Part shown: positions 44,111 through 58,500 of the stretch, piece by piece | Layout of the letters: the number at the start of each line of letters is the position of its first letter | Position numbering within the stretch: position 1 is the stretch's first letter | Source: Aricia agestis | Lineage: Eukaryota; Arthropoda; Insecta; Lepidoptera; Lycaenidae | Direction of reading: 5' to 3' | NCBI RefSeq assembly: GCF_905147365.1 | Contig: NC_056409.1 | Span: 15,505,001-15,569,000, forward strand | DNA length: 64,000 bases | Notes under the pieces: generated by a model | Databases searched by the model: none | Told to the model about the DNA's origin: nothing | The model's input: the letters and a program-made list of their open reading frames with translations, nothing else | Translations under genes and position numbers: made by a program

Positions 44111-45008
44111 CTTTTTACATGCCCATCCGATGCATGGATCATCTTACTTGTCAGACAATCAGGTGATCAAGGTTTAAAGAATTTATTCTCATAAAAGATT
44201 CAATAATATCCACTTACATGAGAACAAGACATTAGTTACACTTATCTGTAACAGTACAGTTCGAACTTAAGTAAATACAGTTTTTTTTTTAAGAAAAAAA
44301 GAAACAATTAAGTGTTATAGTTAGATTACTTAGGAAATAATAAAAAGATAGCAGCACAGAATAAGTACTTATATTTAAACATTTTTTTGATTTAATAGTG
44401 TTAAACTTAGATGAGCAAAGTCTTTCGAGCCACTCTGACATTGGCAACTCACAGAGTCGGCCATTTTTAAAAGAAGTAGAAGAATGATTGGTCTCCCGCT
44501 CGCGCTACGACGCGCGCGCGAGACCAATCATTTATCTAAGGTGTTCAAATACTTTGATAACTGATGTTTAAAGCTATTAAATGAATTTATCGTTTTAATG
44601 TGGTCGAGTAAACTAAACTAAAAGTGCTCCCCTATTACTGAGACTTCGATGTCTGTCTCTCTGTTTCCAGGCTGTCACTCATGTCTTCAATACAATAATA
44701 TCCAATGTATGGCATACTCAGATTAAATTAATTAACAACTTTGAAATAAATAAATTAGTATAAATTGAAATACATTTTGAGTGACGCTTATTCTTAATTA
44801 CATTGGTTAGTTGAGATTGGGTTAAGAGTAATATGTATTTGCTTTCCGCCGATTTATAATACAGTACAAAAGTTTATTAATAATGAATTTATTATTTTAA
44901 TAAATTATTAAAGGTAAGTATAACTTAAATCTAATATGAATTATAATATTACAAATATTTTCAAATTTTCATAGCTATTTGTAGCTTTTTAAACTAGCTA
45001 ATAATAAA

Positions 45009-47085
45009 TTAATCTACTATCTTCTCCACGTCTAATGGCGATTCACATCTCGAGGGGGAGGTGACTGAGTCTTCCTCTGAGGAGCTGACTGTCCGCCAAC
45101 TGCAGGACAAGCTCGTGCCGGCACTTTCGGAATCACTTTCGCAACTCCTGTCCGCCGCCAAAGTGCTTTCTAGCCTCTGTGACCAATTTTCTGGGAGAAT
45201 CCTTTGCGGTGCGACCGTGGCGGGCAAGGCGATGGAATGAGGTTGGTGCACTGAGAATGACTTCTCTCTTCTTTCCCGCGCTCTTCTGTTTTGAAACCAT
45301 ATTTTGATCTAAAAGAAAACATCGTTATAAGAAGATTAAACATGACGAATGACGATTGTCTGGTGCACATTTTCATAACCCTCTTGGTTATGAAAATGTC
45401 TTGTTTTTTGGTTATGAAAATGTTTTCCGTCCCACTACAAATATTCTCAGTGAATCGCTAATACACGTTGAAGGAAAGAAATTCCAATTCGATCCAAAGT
45501 TTTGAATTTAAATTAGTGGTAAGTAAATAATATTCAAAATCTTGGCCATGAAAATTAGGCCTATTTTGACCTTATAATGTAGAATTATAAACATTTTTTG
45601 ATTATGATATTAATCAGTAGATTTAAATACTTTATCCTTAACTTACCCTATCATCTCTCAGCTGCAGCGCGGCGGCGAGCGCGCGCAGAGCGGGTGGGGC
45701 GAGGTAGGGCGAGCGCGCGTACGCCGCCTCCAGCGCCGCCGCCTGCGTGCCCGAGAACGGCACCCGCGCGTGACGACCCGACCGCCGCGCCCGGCTCACA
45801 CCGCCCGTACCACTCGCGCCTGCACATATTAATGCTATGTAAGTATGTAATCAAAATTTATATTTACTTTACACTTCTATAACGAAACCAATTCTTATGG
45901 TGGCACTTCACATGGCTATAATACTTCGATCACTGATTCCAGGAAATGCTTTTGTATTCTATTGTTGTCGCGATCACCGGTGCTCTTATGGGGCTTGAAG
46001 AATTAATTGTATTTGCGTATATTTTGATGTATTCCCCAAACAATCAGCATGTGTAGACTGTAGACGGTATGTTTGACAAACTATTGGCCTTATTTGCCTA
46101 TTTGACAGAATATATGACCAATACCAAATACGCCTTTGTCGGTTTTTGACGCACATCAAAAGATTCAAATAGGCAAGTAAACAAAATCAAGTACGGTACC
46201 TAAAAGTTTGGTATTTGTATCGGTCGTATTTGCCTTTATTTGCTTGTTTAATGTTTGTGTATAAGTACGTCAATAATATTGCCAAATGCAATAAAGAGAC
46301 AATAGCAAGTACCAATAACCATGTGAAGTGCCACCATTAGGGCGGTCCTAGTCGGCCATGGAATATAAACCGATTTTGATCTCTACTTTTTGTATTTTAT
46401 GTAAGCTTTGCAGAAGCGAATATTTTCGTAGCAAAGAGTAAACGATTGATTGCCGTAACGGCGACGTAGGCGTTAAAACTAAATAAACCTCTCACAGAGT
46501 AGATTAAGTACCTAGAGCCATCAAATATGGTGAAGTTTTCATTAACAGCTTATTGCTCGACTTACGGCCGTTCCCAATATTTGATCTATCTCTGGTTTTG
46601 CCCTACTAGAGATAGGAATAGCTCACATTAGACATTAGAGACATATTATTTTATGTCAATTATGAGCTATTCCTATCTCTAGTAGGGCAAAACCAGAGAT
46701 AGATCAATTTGGAACGGCCGTTAAACAACAACAACATGATAAAGAACTGCTAACATTATTAAATATTTTAACTCCTTCAATTCAAGTGCTTAATATCTAC
46801 AACATTTAGGAGATATAATTATATTAATTAATATTTTCTACATTATTTTTTACGCCTACATCGATGTTATCGCAATGGATCGTTTAACTTTTTGCTACTT
46901 CGATCAAAACTTTTTAACTAATTTTACTTACGTGGTAGTCGTGGCGGCTGGTACCTGGTGCAGCAGACCCAGCTGGGAGCACTAGAACTGTCACCACTGC
47001 TCCTCAAATCATCACTCAATATCCTCCGTATACTGAAATCAGAAGTAGTACCGTTTGGACTAGTCTGAACCCTGGACACGTTCAT
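45009..47085 (-). CDS. Divergent homeobox transcription factor with eh1-like motif, three exons, 208 aa
   Basis: Sequence-specific DNA-binding regulator, presumably nuclear. Exons: 46932-47085, 45647-45819, 45009-45308; 627 nt including stop, in phase. The homeodomain spans residues 66-125, split between exons 2 and 3. It starts RHARVPFSGTQAAALEAAYA and ends DDRIKIWFQNRRARERRE. The anchor positions fall exactly: Leu16 (L81), Phe8 (F73), Trp48 (W113), Gln50, Asn51 (N116), so there is no insertion. Near the N-terminus FSIRRILS (17-24) fits the Groucho-binding eh1 motif, and WVCCTRYQPPRLPR (about 39-52) precedes the homeodomain as in some NK-like proteins. The C-terminus is Ser/Glu-rich. Exon 2 is very GC-rich in AT-rich surroundings. 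It may belong to the Msxlx/CG15696-like group of the ANTP class, but that is only a suggestion. Confidence 0.88.
45898..46336. mobile_element. Harbinger-like MITE with TTA duplication in homeobox intron 1
   Basis: The ends tggtggcacttcacatgg and ccatgtgaagtgccacca are exact inverses, with TTA on both sides (45895-45897, 46337-46339). It is 439 bp and AT-rich, with no transposase. Confidence 0.85.
46565..46720. mobile_element. 156-bp foldback MITE with TTA duplication in homeobox intron 1
   Basis: It has inverse ends cggccgttcc and ggaacggccg with long arms (gatctatctctggttttgcc and agagataggaatagctca, each mirrored). TTA flanks both sides (46562-46564, 46721-46723). The stem is near-perfect over about 65 bp. 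Confidence 0.85.
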
Positions 47086-47810
47086 AATGTCGACTAGATA
47101 CCCACACTGATTGGTCGCATCCCGTACGTCACGTTAAGAACATTTTGGCAACAATAGGGGGTTGGACCTTTCAAGCCCCGCCTCCTATTAATACAAGGGA
47201 ATTGCCCTATTACTGCCCTTTGTGATAAAAAGTATCCCTTATGAAGTCATTAGGAAACAGACATTGTATTTTTGAGTGTTCGCTAGAAAATGTCGTGATT
47301 CTAGTGTTTCGCCATAAAGCAGCCTAAATTCCGTTCCTTTCCGATGATTTTATGTTTTTACTGTAAAATAAATCTTAGGTATTATTTTCGGGAATTATAA
47401 ATTAAATAATTAATAAATAATTTTCGAAAATTAATGTCTAAAACAAACAAATATAACAGTACCTGAACTGAACTTTGTAGACATTTTACAAAAAATAAAT
47501 TTCTGAACGTACACATGATGTCGTCAGAAAAAAATAAAGTTGCGGCTTAAATGTTCTCAGCAACCAGGCCATAAGCTCCAAAAAAAACATAGTTGTTACA
47601 CTATTTGACAGGATTGGACAACAAATGTTTGACATGTAATAGCCAAAACACTCTGATACTGGCAACTCACAAAGGAGCCATTAATAAAAAAGAAGAACAA
47701 ATCAGCATCTATTGAAATGATTAAGTATTCATTACACATATCGAGTTTTCATTATTTTTAAGATGTATTCTGCTATTCGGGACGGAAACAAATCAAAAAC
47801 CGTGGCAATC

Positions 47811-48882
<1,072 letters not shown>

Positions 48883-49029
48883 TAATATATATATTTCTTG
48901 TGTGCGTGTGTATGTGACTGAACTCCTCCTAAACGACTGGACCAATTTTGATGAAATTTTTTGTGTGTGTTCGTGGAGATTCGAGAATGGTTTAGATTTA
49001 CAGTTTGGTCTACTGGAAAATGTTTTTTC

Positions 49030-49377
49030 AATTAATTTATTATTTATAAGGAGTTGTTGATTTTGGAATGTTTTACATTAGTTCCGGCGGACGGCGCTAT
49101 CATCGCATTCAATATTATTCTATTTCAATTTTAGTTTGTCCTGACAGATGGTGCTACGATTAATTTGAAAAAAATTTTGTTATTCAATTCATGTGCTGAT
49201 TAAAATATTAAATGTAATTATTTTTTAAAGAGTTTTGAAGTGTGTATAAATAATTTTGTGAATTCAGATGTTTTTTTAATTAATTTTTATTTGTAAGGAG
49301 TTTTTGATTTTGGAATGTTTTACATCAGATTCGACGGATGGCGCTATCATCGCATTCAATATTATTCTATTTTAATT
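49030..49377 (+). repeat. Direct repeat of about 100 bp
   Basis: 49030-49133 and 49276-49377 share gattttggaatgttttacat and gcgctatcatcgcattcaat, in the same orientation and about 245 bp apart. Non-coding. Confidence 0.75.
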
Positions 49378-49379
49378 TT

Positions 49380-49640
49380 TAAGTATATAAAACTCAAAGG
49401 TGACTGACTGACTGATTGTCATAGTGATCAACGCACAGCCCAAACCACTGGACGGATCGGGCTGAAATTTGGCATGCAGGTAGATGTTATGACGTAGGCA
49501 TCCGCTAAGAAATGATTTTGATAAAATCCAACCCCAAAGGGTTCAAATAGGGGATGAAAGTTTATATATAATAATACTTCTTAACGCGAGCGAAGCTGCG
49601 GGAAAAAGCTCGTATATATATATATATATATATATATAAG
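49380..49640 (+). repeat. Dispersed repeat ending 'cgcgagcgaagctgcggg'
   Basis: It contains gggctgaaatttggcatgca and gttatgacgtaggcatccgc, widely repeated insect sequence. It ends in agctcg and a short TA run followed by (agat)n-type repeats. It may share its end with the stub at 12817, inverted. Confidence 0.65.
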
Positions 49641-52586
49641 ATAAGATAAGATAAGATGTGTGAGTTATTGTAATATGTTGATATAAGGTTTAAATGTCTA
49701 GGAGTCTAAGAGGTTCTACTACCTATTACTACTTCTAAAAGTAGCTTTTTTCGGCGACTTCGCTTACATGAAATATTATTCCCGACATTCACTTTACTTG
49801 GAGTTTTTAAAAATCCTTTCTTAGTGAGGTGTATCTACCTAAGTAGTACCTATATAGTAGCAGTACATACGTAATTTCAAATTATAGTTCTAAGGGTTTG
49901 GTCTTTACGTTTATCTATCAGTTAATATTTGCCTTTAAAGTTTAATAATCTAGATATTCAGGAGATAAACTACGTATAAATAATTACTCAACTAAAATTA
50001 GTCAGAAAAATCCAGTTTCATTATTTATATTTTTGAGTCGGCGTCTTGTAAATTGTAATTAACCATATTTTATGTGCTACAAAACTACGTATAACATAAT
50101 TTTACGTAGGTACATCGCTCGTAAATAGATAGTCTTTAGATAAGTTATATCTTTATCGTACATGTGGTTTTTAAATGAGTTTCATTGTAACATCCCTTAT
50201 TAATTTAAGAAATCATCTCAATAATTATGCATCGGTAAACTTGTTTATCGGATTATAATATAATATCCATTGCCTATTATGGACGGTTGGGTTGCGGAGT
50301 GTCCGTTACCGTCGATGGATATTGTGACGTGGGCCATTCATGCAACGCGCACATTCAATGGGAATTGGGAACAGCTACACAATAGAATGCTATTACTTTT
50401 TGCGTATCTCATATGGGAAAATTAATTTGTAACTTTATATGCGCGGTGTGGGATGACGGGGCCGGGGTGTTAAATGTTTACATGATTCGGGTGAAGTCAA
50501 TCATGCGGCCTACCGGTTACTATCTCATGAACTGAACGATAAGACAGTTCCATAGTTTTCAAATATTTATTCTTTGATTATATAAGTAAAGGATTTATTA
50601 TGTGTTAGTTTTAACCTCAATGATTATATACTTTAGTAAAAAGGATCTACAGAGTATTTTCTGACGTTGTAGTTAAACAATGTATAGTCCTTGTCTGTGA
50701 AGACAGTTTTCTGTGTTGTTCAGTGACGTCGCAACTCACAATTTGCACGATATAGATATTAGTGATTTAAAACCGGGTAATCCATATAGATCTCTTCATT
50801 TGTAAGGATTTTTTATATTCTAGTATAAATTGCATTAAATTAAAAATAGGTGTGTATAATGTAATATACTGCGGTTACTTTTTTATTAGCTAGATTGAAG
50901 CAAATTGATTATTTTTTGAGTAGGGCATTTAAGTGCCAAGGACTAAGTACCTAGTTGTCGTTAATCGTAAAAGGGATTGTAAGTTGTGAGTGGCACAGAT
51001 TATCGTGTTTTATTTGTTGATTGTCAACCGTTCAAGTGGCACATTGTTGTATAAACTGTTCAATTTGTACGACGACAACAACACAAAGTAACATTTACAA
51101 AGGGCAAACTTTTTCATTCAGCTCGGCCCATTTGAGGTAACTGCGCTGATAATGATCTTCACAATGCAGATGTCCGCAGATTCAAACGCAATTAGGACCA
51201 CACCGTAACCGTTCTACATTGAAATGATTATTATGTAGGCCGTAGGGCGCAAACTTTTTCTACAACAATTTTTCATTTTTTTTTCTTTGTGATACTCATA
51301 TAAACTCAACAAAAAACTTGAAATTGGCTAAGTAAACTACGGATATTACTTAAACGTTTTGTCATGAACTCTACATACTATTAAATATAGTGTAGCGTAC
51401 TCAATAAAGTGTAAATTACTGAGATTACGCAATATACAAAGTCTAGAATCAGTTCTAGACAAGTTCCTATGAGATACTTATGTTGAAAGACCTTGCAGAA
51501 ATCATGATCTCATCGCTTGTATGAATCTAATCCCATGTAATGTCATAATATGCGGTCTATCATTGTATCCTACTGATTGTTTAGGAGTAAGGACTATTGT
51601 AGTAAAGGAAACAATCATTATAATGTAACATGCATTACGTATGTCAAGTCGAGGCAAAAAATATATATTTTTTCACGTTTTCGCGAGTCGAGAGATGCTT
51701 TTAGAATAGACATACCTATTATTTTAATAATTATGAATTGTTGGGTTAATTTAACGTTGTTGGGTTAATGAATTGTTTTAACTTTTAAGACGTCAATGTG
51801 AAAACAAGTATGTACTTACTAACAATTAACTATTATAATATCATTACTGCGTGACTTGTCACAATCTTAATTATTGACTATTATTTTTCTTACTATGCGA
51901 CGTATGCGTACCTACTCGAAGGAGTCGATGGAAACTTCCATTCTAATTTCTAAGCGCAAATAATAATAATAATAAAGTATTGCTTCTCCCAATTACAAAG
52001 ATAATATTATAATACGAACCACAATATACTTGATACTACATCTTGGTCATAGGTCGGTTGGTAAATAATTTTGTACAGGAATACCAAAGATATTAAGGAT
52101 AATAGGTGAGTAACGACTAACGATTACTTAATTGCTTCTTAATTTGACCAACAGCTAGAGACTCCGATAAAAACTAGTGACTTTTTAAGTTTCAGAGCAT
52201 ATACAGTATGTTAGTGTTACCTCATTGAAACCATCAAATGAGCCCGTCAAAATGAACAACTTTTTCTATGAGAACAATGCTGGGAACTCAAAAAAATCCG
52301 TCTTCATACCCATAGATACAAATTGCCATACAGTATAATTTAAGTGTGCTCTATTTACTACAGAGAGCGTGCGTATGTATGCGGCTACAGTCTACACAGG
52401 AACAAGTAACAACGTACACAACCGGCTAACGGCAATCGGCATACCGCGGTACCGCAGGGTCGCCGGTCGCAGTACAGAGAGAGCAGTGCACGGAGAGTGC
52501 GGCCTCAACAAACTATACCTTTATCATTCCAATTAATAAAATCAAAATATTAAGCCTTTTCTTACTTAGATTAGAGAATATCAACA
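49641..52586. promoter_or_regulatory. Intergenic and upstream region of the second AKR, no element recognised
   Basis: About 2.9 kb with only short, featureless ORFs. The last 200 bp (52370-52586), richer in GC and with agagagagcagtgcacgg, probably includes the AKR promoter and 5' UTR. No core motif is certain. Confidence 0.35.
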
Positions 52587-55500
52587 ATGTCAGTACCAAA
52601 GTACATAACCTTGGCCGGCGGGGACAAGATGCCGAGGCTGGGATTCGGAACCTGGCAGGTCAGTTTTTTGTTTTTGTACAAAAGTTTGCAATCAATGTTT
52701 CGATTGTTATAACGGTCGCGGTGATCGGTTTAAAAGTTTCATGTTCTAGAGAAAAAGTTTGTGCCTATTAATTTAAAATATGCTCTTTAAGAGGTTTAAT
52801 ATTTATTATTTTTTTAAGAAATATTTTTAACTGACTTTAAAAAGAAAATGTTTATCAATTGTCGGGATCACCAAACTCTCTTTCTGTGATATCAACAGGT
52901 ATAAAATCACTTAATCATTCGGTATGGTAATGCAGCTGCAGATTATAGAGAGAGTATAGAATTTAAAACGCTACCTCAAAGGATCTAAGTTTTTAAGGAA
53001 CTACAATATTACGACATAAGTAATATTGCTTTAATTTACCTACAAGTATAGGATAGGACCCTACCAAAACGCACAAATGTGGGAAAATCTTAAGATTGTT
53101 ATCATGCATACAATGCTCTACCTACTCTACATTTTACAAACTTTCATTACAATAACTAATTACAACTTTTAAAAGTTCACATTATTATCATAAGCTTTCT
53201 TCTGTTTAGTTGTTGGGTTCTGTGTCATTATGTCGCATCTATTTACATCATTCCGGTTTAATACTCTTGGCTAACTTTTACAAGAAAATGTAAACGGTGG
53301 CTTTTAAATTTTAGGGCTACGCTTACGACTTACGTATTTAAGTCTCGTCCTTTGTTCTCCTGTCCATCTGCGGTCTATCGTGCAAATAAAAAATATGAGC
53401 TTGATTTGAAAATAACAATATCTAATGTGACATGAATGGAAGGGCCTGAGGGCTGAGCCCTTGATGCGAAGAGTTGAAAGCTACGTGTGAGGAAAAAATG
53501 AATACTAAAATCATTTCAGGCATCCGAAAGTGAGGTAGAAGACGCGGTGACGGCCGCTCTAGAGGCGGGGTACAGGCACATAGACACGGCCGCGGCCTAC
53601 GAAAACGAGAAGGCTATCGGTCGCGCACTGAACCGGTGGATCGGAAACGACCCTGACAGGAGGAAGGAGCTATTTGTTGTCACTAAACTACCGCCCTCAG
53701 GTAGGTGCAATTCTTATCAACTTGATACAGCGGTTTGTTATCATTTGCATACTATTATCGAGTAAAACCGCGAACCGCCGTGCATGCTTGTTGTTTTGGT
53801 ATAATTATTATCGTTGCAGCTTTCCCTGAAAAACTCAATAAAATTAAATTACTTTTGTGCTTTTGCTGTCAATTATTTAGTAAGGAAATAATCTATGTAC
53901 CTATTACTTATTTAAAATAACAACAGAGTACTGACTTATGGCTATCTAATGGGTGTAGACTATTTTTTGGAAATATATTTATTTTATAGATGTGCCTACA
54001 TATTTTGTTACACCTAAAAATATATATAAAAAATAAATACACTCTTATTAAAATTGTTAAAAACAATTTTTAAATTTCGTTTTAAAATTTGCCGCTAAAA
54101 CGCTAAAGTTCATTATGGCGTCGCTATGACCGATGACGTCACCGTCCTCCAAACATCAAAAATCTTTGTATATGGGTTTGACATCGAAATGTCACTGTCA
54201 CACACGATGTTTAGGAAATCGCGACGTCACACTCTATGATGGCTGTTAGCGATTACGTGATATTACGGATTAAATATTTATTACTTTTTATTGATAATAA
54301 AAAATATTAACTAAAAAGTTAATGAGTAAAAATGTCATTTTCAGTAATTCTATAATACAAACTCAAAAATATATATATACAGACGAACAAATAACCTCCT
54401 CCTTTTTGGAAGTCGGTTAAAAAAAACAATAAGTATTCACGAACTATATTTCGTTTACTGTCTACAGTTCTACACCCCTATTAGTAAGTACTAGGTACTT
54501 GTACTATTATCTATTCTGTGGTACTAGTAACTAGATTTTCTGCGCGGCGTCGCCCGCGTTATTCAGGAATTTCACGGAACCGTACATTTTTCCGCAAAAA
54601 ATAACCTATGTACCTTCACGTGGTCTATTCTTCATGTGTGCCAATTAACATAAAAACTGCTTCAGATAATAAGCAATTTTATATAATTTTCCCCGTTTTT
54701 TCCACATTTTCATCTATTTCTTCGCTCCTCTTAGTCTTAGCATGAATAAATATAGCCTTCCTCGATAAATGGGCTATCTAACACTGAAATAATTTTTCAA
54801 ATCGGACCAGTAGTTCCTGAGATTAGCGCGTTCAAACAAACAAACAAACTCTTCCGCTTTACAATTAACGTCTAGTATAGATGTTAAGAGCTAGCGACAG
54901 CCAAACTTTCGTCAATTTTAATATAAAAGATGAAAATTTTCCATGAGCCCTATAAAGGTAAGAACGACCAGCAACTATGGAGTTTCGAAAGCGGTTACCT
55001 TTAAGACTATTGTGTAGTGTCGCGAGCGTAGAAAATAGGTATTTGGAAAACCATTCTCTGTGATCTGTCGCCACAGCGCTCGGCCCCCGCGCAAACGTGC
55101 TGTTACATCCCTAGTTAGTAGTACAATTCGTTTACTTAGCATTTCTATATTCTTCCATATTTTTCCGCTTGCGGTTTTCGTTTAGCATTCATTCTACTTC
55201 AATTTATCGTGTTGTTAGATTCTGGAAGCCGGGCAAGTAACGTGTGGGAAGTCATATCTTAAAGTGTAACTAATTTAATTTTGGGTTAATAAGTTAGTTA
55301 GGGTGAACTTTTAATTTTTTTTTTAAACTGACACAGAGGGTGCTGCAAAACAGTGCGATAGAGAGAGTTGCAGCTCGGCTGTGATTCTGGGTATTTTTAG
55401 ACAAAAATCGCGTTTCGGGGCATAACGTTTTGCATCCCCTACACTGTACTAAAACTAATATTTTTTGGTATCAATCTTTTCAGAATCTAATCTACGCTTG

Positions 55501-58500
55501 TATGTTTTGCTTTGTTTGAAATTTTACGTTGTTTTTCAAATACAAACCATTTAAAATGAGAAAGATTTGAGCCTAAAAACCTAGATTTCAGGAGCTCGTA
55601 ACTTTCAAACTAACAAAAATTTTGATAAAAGGTAAACGTAGAAGCATAGTTTTCACTAGAGGCAATTCAGAGACAGAGGCAACTGATTTCAAAGACTTTT
55701 CACTATGAAAAGTCGTTGAAATCGGATAAGTTTTAGGGGTAGCAAAACGTTATGGCTTTTTGTATGGAGATGGACCCGGTAGTCGATCCTCTTAAGAGGT
55801 ATCCAGGTTTAAAGTTCTACCTAACCTTCGAAAAATTGGTCTCTTCGCTCTTGGAGCAAATGCAATGAACAGCCAATCTCGACCTAAGTAGAGGCTGGTT
55901 AGTGTTTAGCCATAAACTTACAGCTGAGCATACCTAAACAAAATTACTTATATGTATTTTTATCTTTTAGGTAATAGTGTCAAGCACGTCGAAGAGTTCT
56001 TCGCAGCGTCTCTCGCAAACTTAGGACTTGAATATCTCGACCTGTACCTTATTCACACTCCGTTCGGGTTTGAATACGTGCCCGGCGACCTGCATCCCAA
56101 GAACCCTGATGGTAGCATGAAGTTCGATTTTACTACCGATCTGATGGCTGTTTGGAAGGTAAAGTGAACAATAATTATTCTAGCTGACTAGAAAGTGTTC
56201 TTAATTTTAAAACCATCACTTCAATTTTACTAAGTTCTACAACATGGATCAATGTACTTTCTTGCCTGACTCTACATCACAGAGTTACTTATATTATGCT
56301 CTACATCAATGATCCGTAAAGTGTGTGAACATACTGGTGTACCGTGGACAGCAGTTGGTGTGCCTCGGAAAAGGTCATCGTACTTAGTTCTAGTGCTAAG
56401 TGCCAAAAAAGGGACATCTCAGGACGATCGACGAAGGGGTGCAGTGGGAGCTCATACCTCCGAATATTTTTATTTTCCTAGGACCTAGATGTACCTTGAA
56501 CACAAAAAGGTTGCGGAACGCTGCTCTACATAATGCATAAAAGTAGTCATATGTGTAAGGCCACAGAATATATTATATTAGTAGTACCAACAGATTTCCC
56601 ACTCGTGCAACCCGTTTAAAAAAATAACAACTCATGCTACGATACTATAAAGTTCAAATTCCGACCGCGCAGTGCTAGGTGCCTACAATTATATTTGCCT
56701 ACATGTGCGCTCTCTTTCTATCGCGTAAGAGGTACCATTTCTGACGAAATCAAGATTGTCACCTTTTAGAGGATAAAATAATCTTCTTTTAAGGATGTAT
56801 ATAAGGTCAAATCTCGTATTACGTAAAGGGTTACAAAGTTTTTCGCTTGCGTATTAATATTATGATAATCAAATTTTAGTAACCCAACGTATATTTTATA
56901 ATAGTTTTATATGCGATTATAGTGTAGGAACTTAAACATCCCAAGCAGCACAAGTATATCTAGTGAAGCACTATTAGTTATTTTATAGAACTAAACTTGG
57001 TACCTATTCTTACAAAAGAGTCAATAATCACTGAAGATATCCTGAAGTCCTATATACCGAGTTCAGTAAAAATGGGCACCTGTCTACACTATAATGACAA
57101 GAGCAGCATAAGAATTCATCATTAGATAACGATAAGAGCAATTTATATTTATCTATAGGGAATATCTACAAAACTATTATAAGAACATAATAAGAGGCAC
57201 ATAAGAAAGGAATTAGGTTTTGTAGCCAGCATTAAGATAACACCATTACTCTACTGATGTTCTAGTGGTGAATATTTTTAAAACCACTATTAATCAAAAT
57301 CAACTAAATAATAACATCAACAAGAGTTACTTCTTTTAAAAAGCATTTCCTATTTTCTAATGGCAGTCCGTAGTTAAAAGTATTTTAAGTTATAACTTCC
57401 TCGTTGGTGTTCTTGTCTTTGTATAATTTCTTTTTTCAGGATAATTTGACATTATTTTACTCATGTCGAATTCGATCTTTAATGTGACATTGATTTTAGA
57501 CAAACATAAAAATACAAAAAGACACACCTATTAATTTTCTTACCTTTATTTATAAAAATCTTTAACAAAAATGGTTGTCATTAAATTCGCTGTGCCAAAT
57601 CAGTTAAAAATATCACGTCCATCTCAACTTGATTATAATTTTAAAAAACCTTCGTGCAAACCTAAGGAAAATGAAAAATACGTATCAAGAAATAGAGTAC
57701 CCGTATCTTGCGCGGACTTACATAATAGTGGTGATGATTTTGTAACAAAGACAGATCGGACTAAACCGGATCACTCAGGCGATCAAAAGTACATAGAAAA
57801 GAAAGAAGTTTCGTGTGACCGACCAGTAACGAAAGTACAGAGTACTGTTGCAAGTGCTGGTAAAAATATTGCAATAGAAGGGGCGTGCAAAGCGTCTCTA
57901 AAAAATAAATTTCTCAAGCTTGTACCTAAGCTACTTTGTCCCTGTTGCGGCGGGGGCAATGAAGACTAAAACAATATGCGTATTCATAATATGAAAAATT
58001 AGCTACTGATGAAACAACAAGTGCATCGATGGATCATCAAATCGAATTGATTCTGAATGATGCACATTCAGAATAGAAGAATGACAAATAATATTTCATA
58101 CGCAATAATTTGTCCCATACTTATCTTCCTATCATAAAAATCATAATTATTAGTTTTCATTTTTACTGGGTTAATTTGCCATATCTATTGTTTGAAGTAA
58201 ATAATGTCTCAAGAAATGATTTAATAGCTTCCCGACGGACGTTCTTTGCATATTTTTCTATAATAAATCTATTTTATGTTAAATATATCTAATATGACTT
58301 TATGTTACATAATATTCGAAAAGATGTATGTCTACTAAATTACCTAACCCATAAATGTCGTAAATTCAAATTAAACTGTATTGTAATTTGCTATATTTGG
58401 GTACAAAAAATTATTAAAATGCGAATAAAATATTGTTATCTTTGACTTGAGTTTTAGTACATTTTTTCAGGCCAGCAATAAAGAACTAATGAGACTGTAT

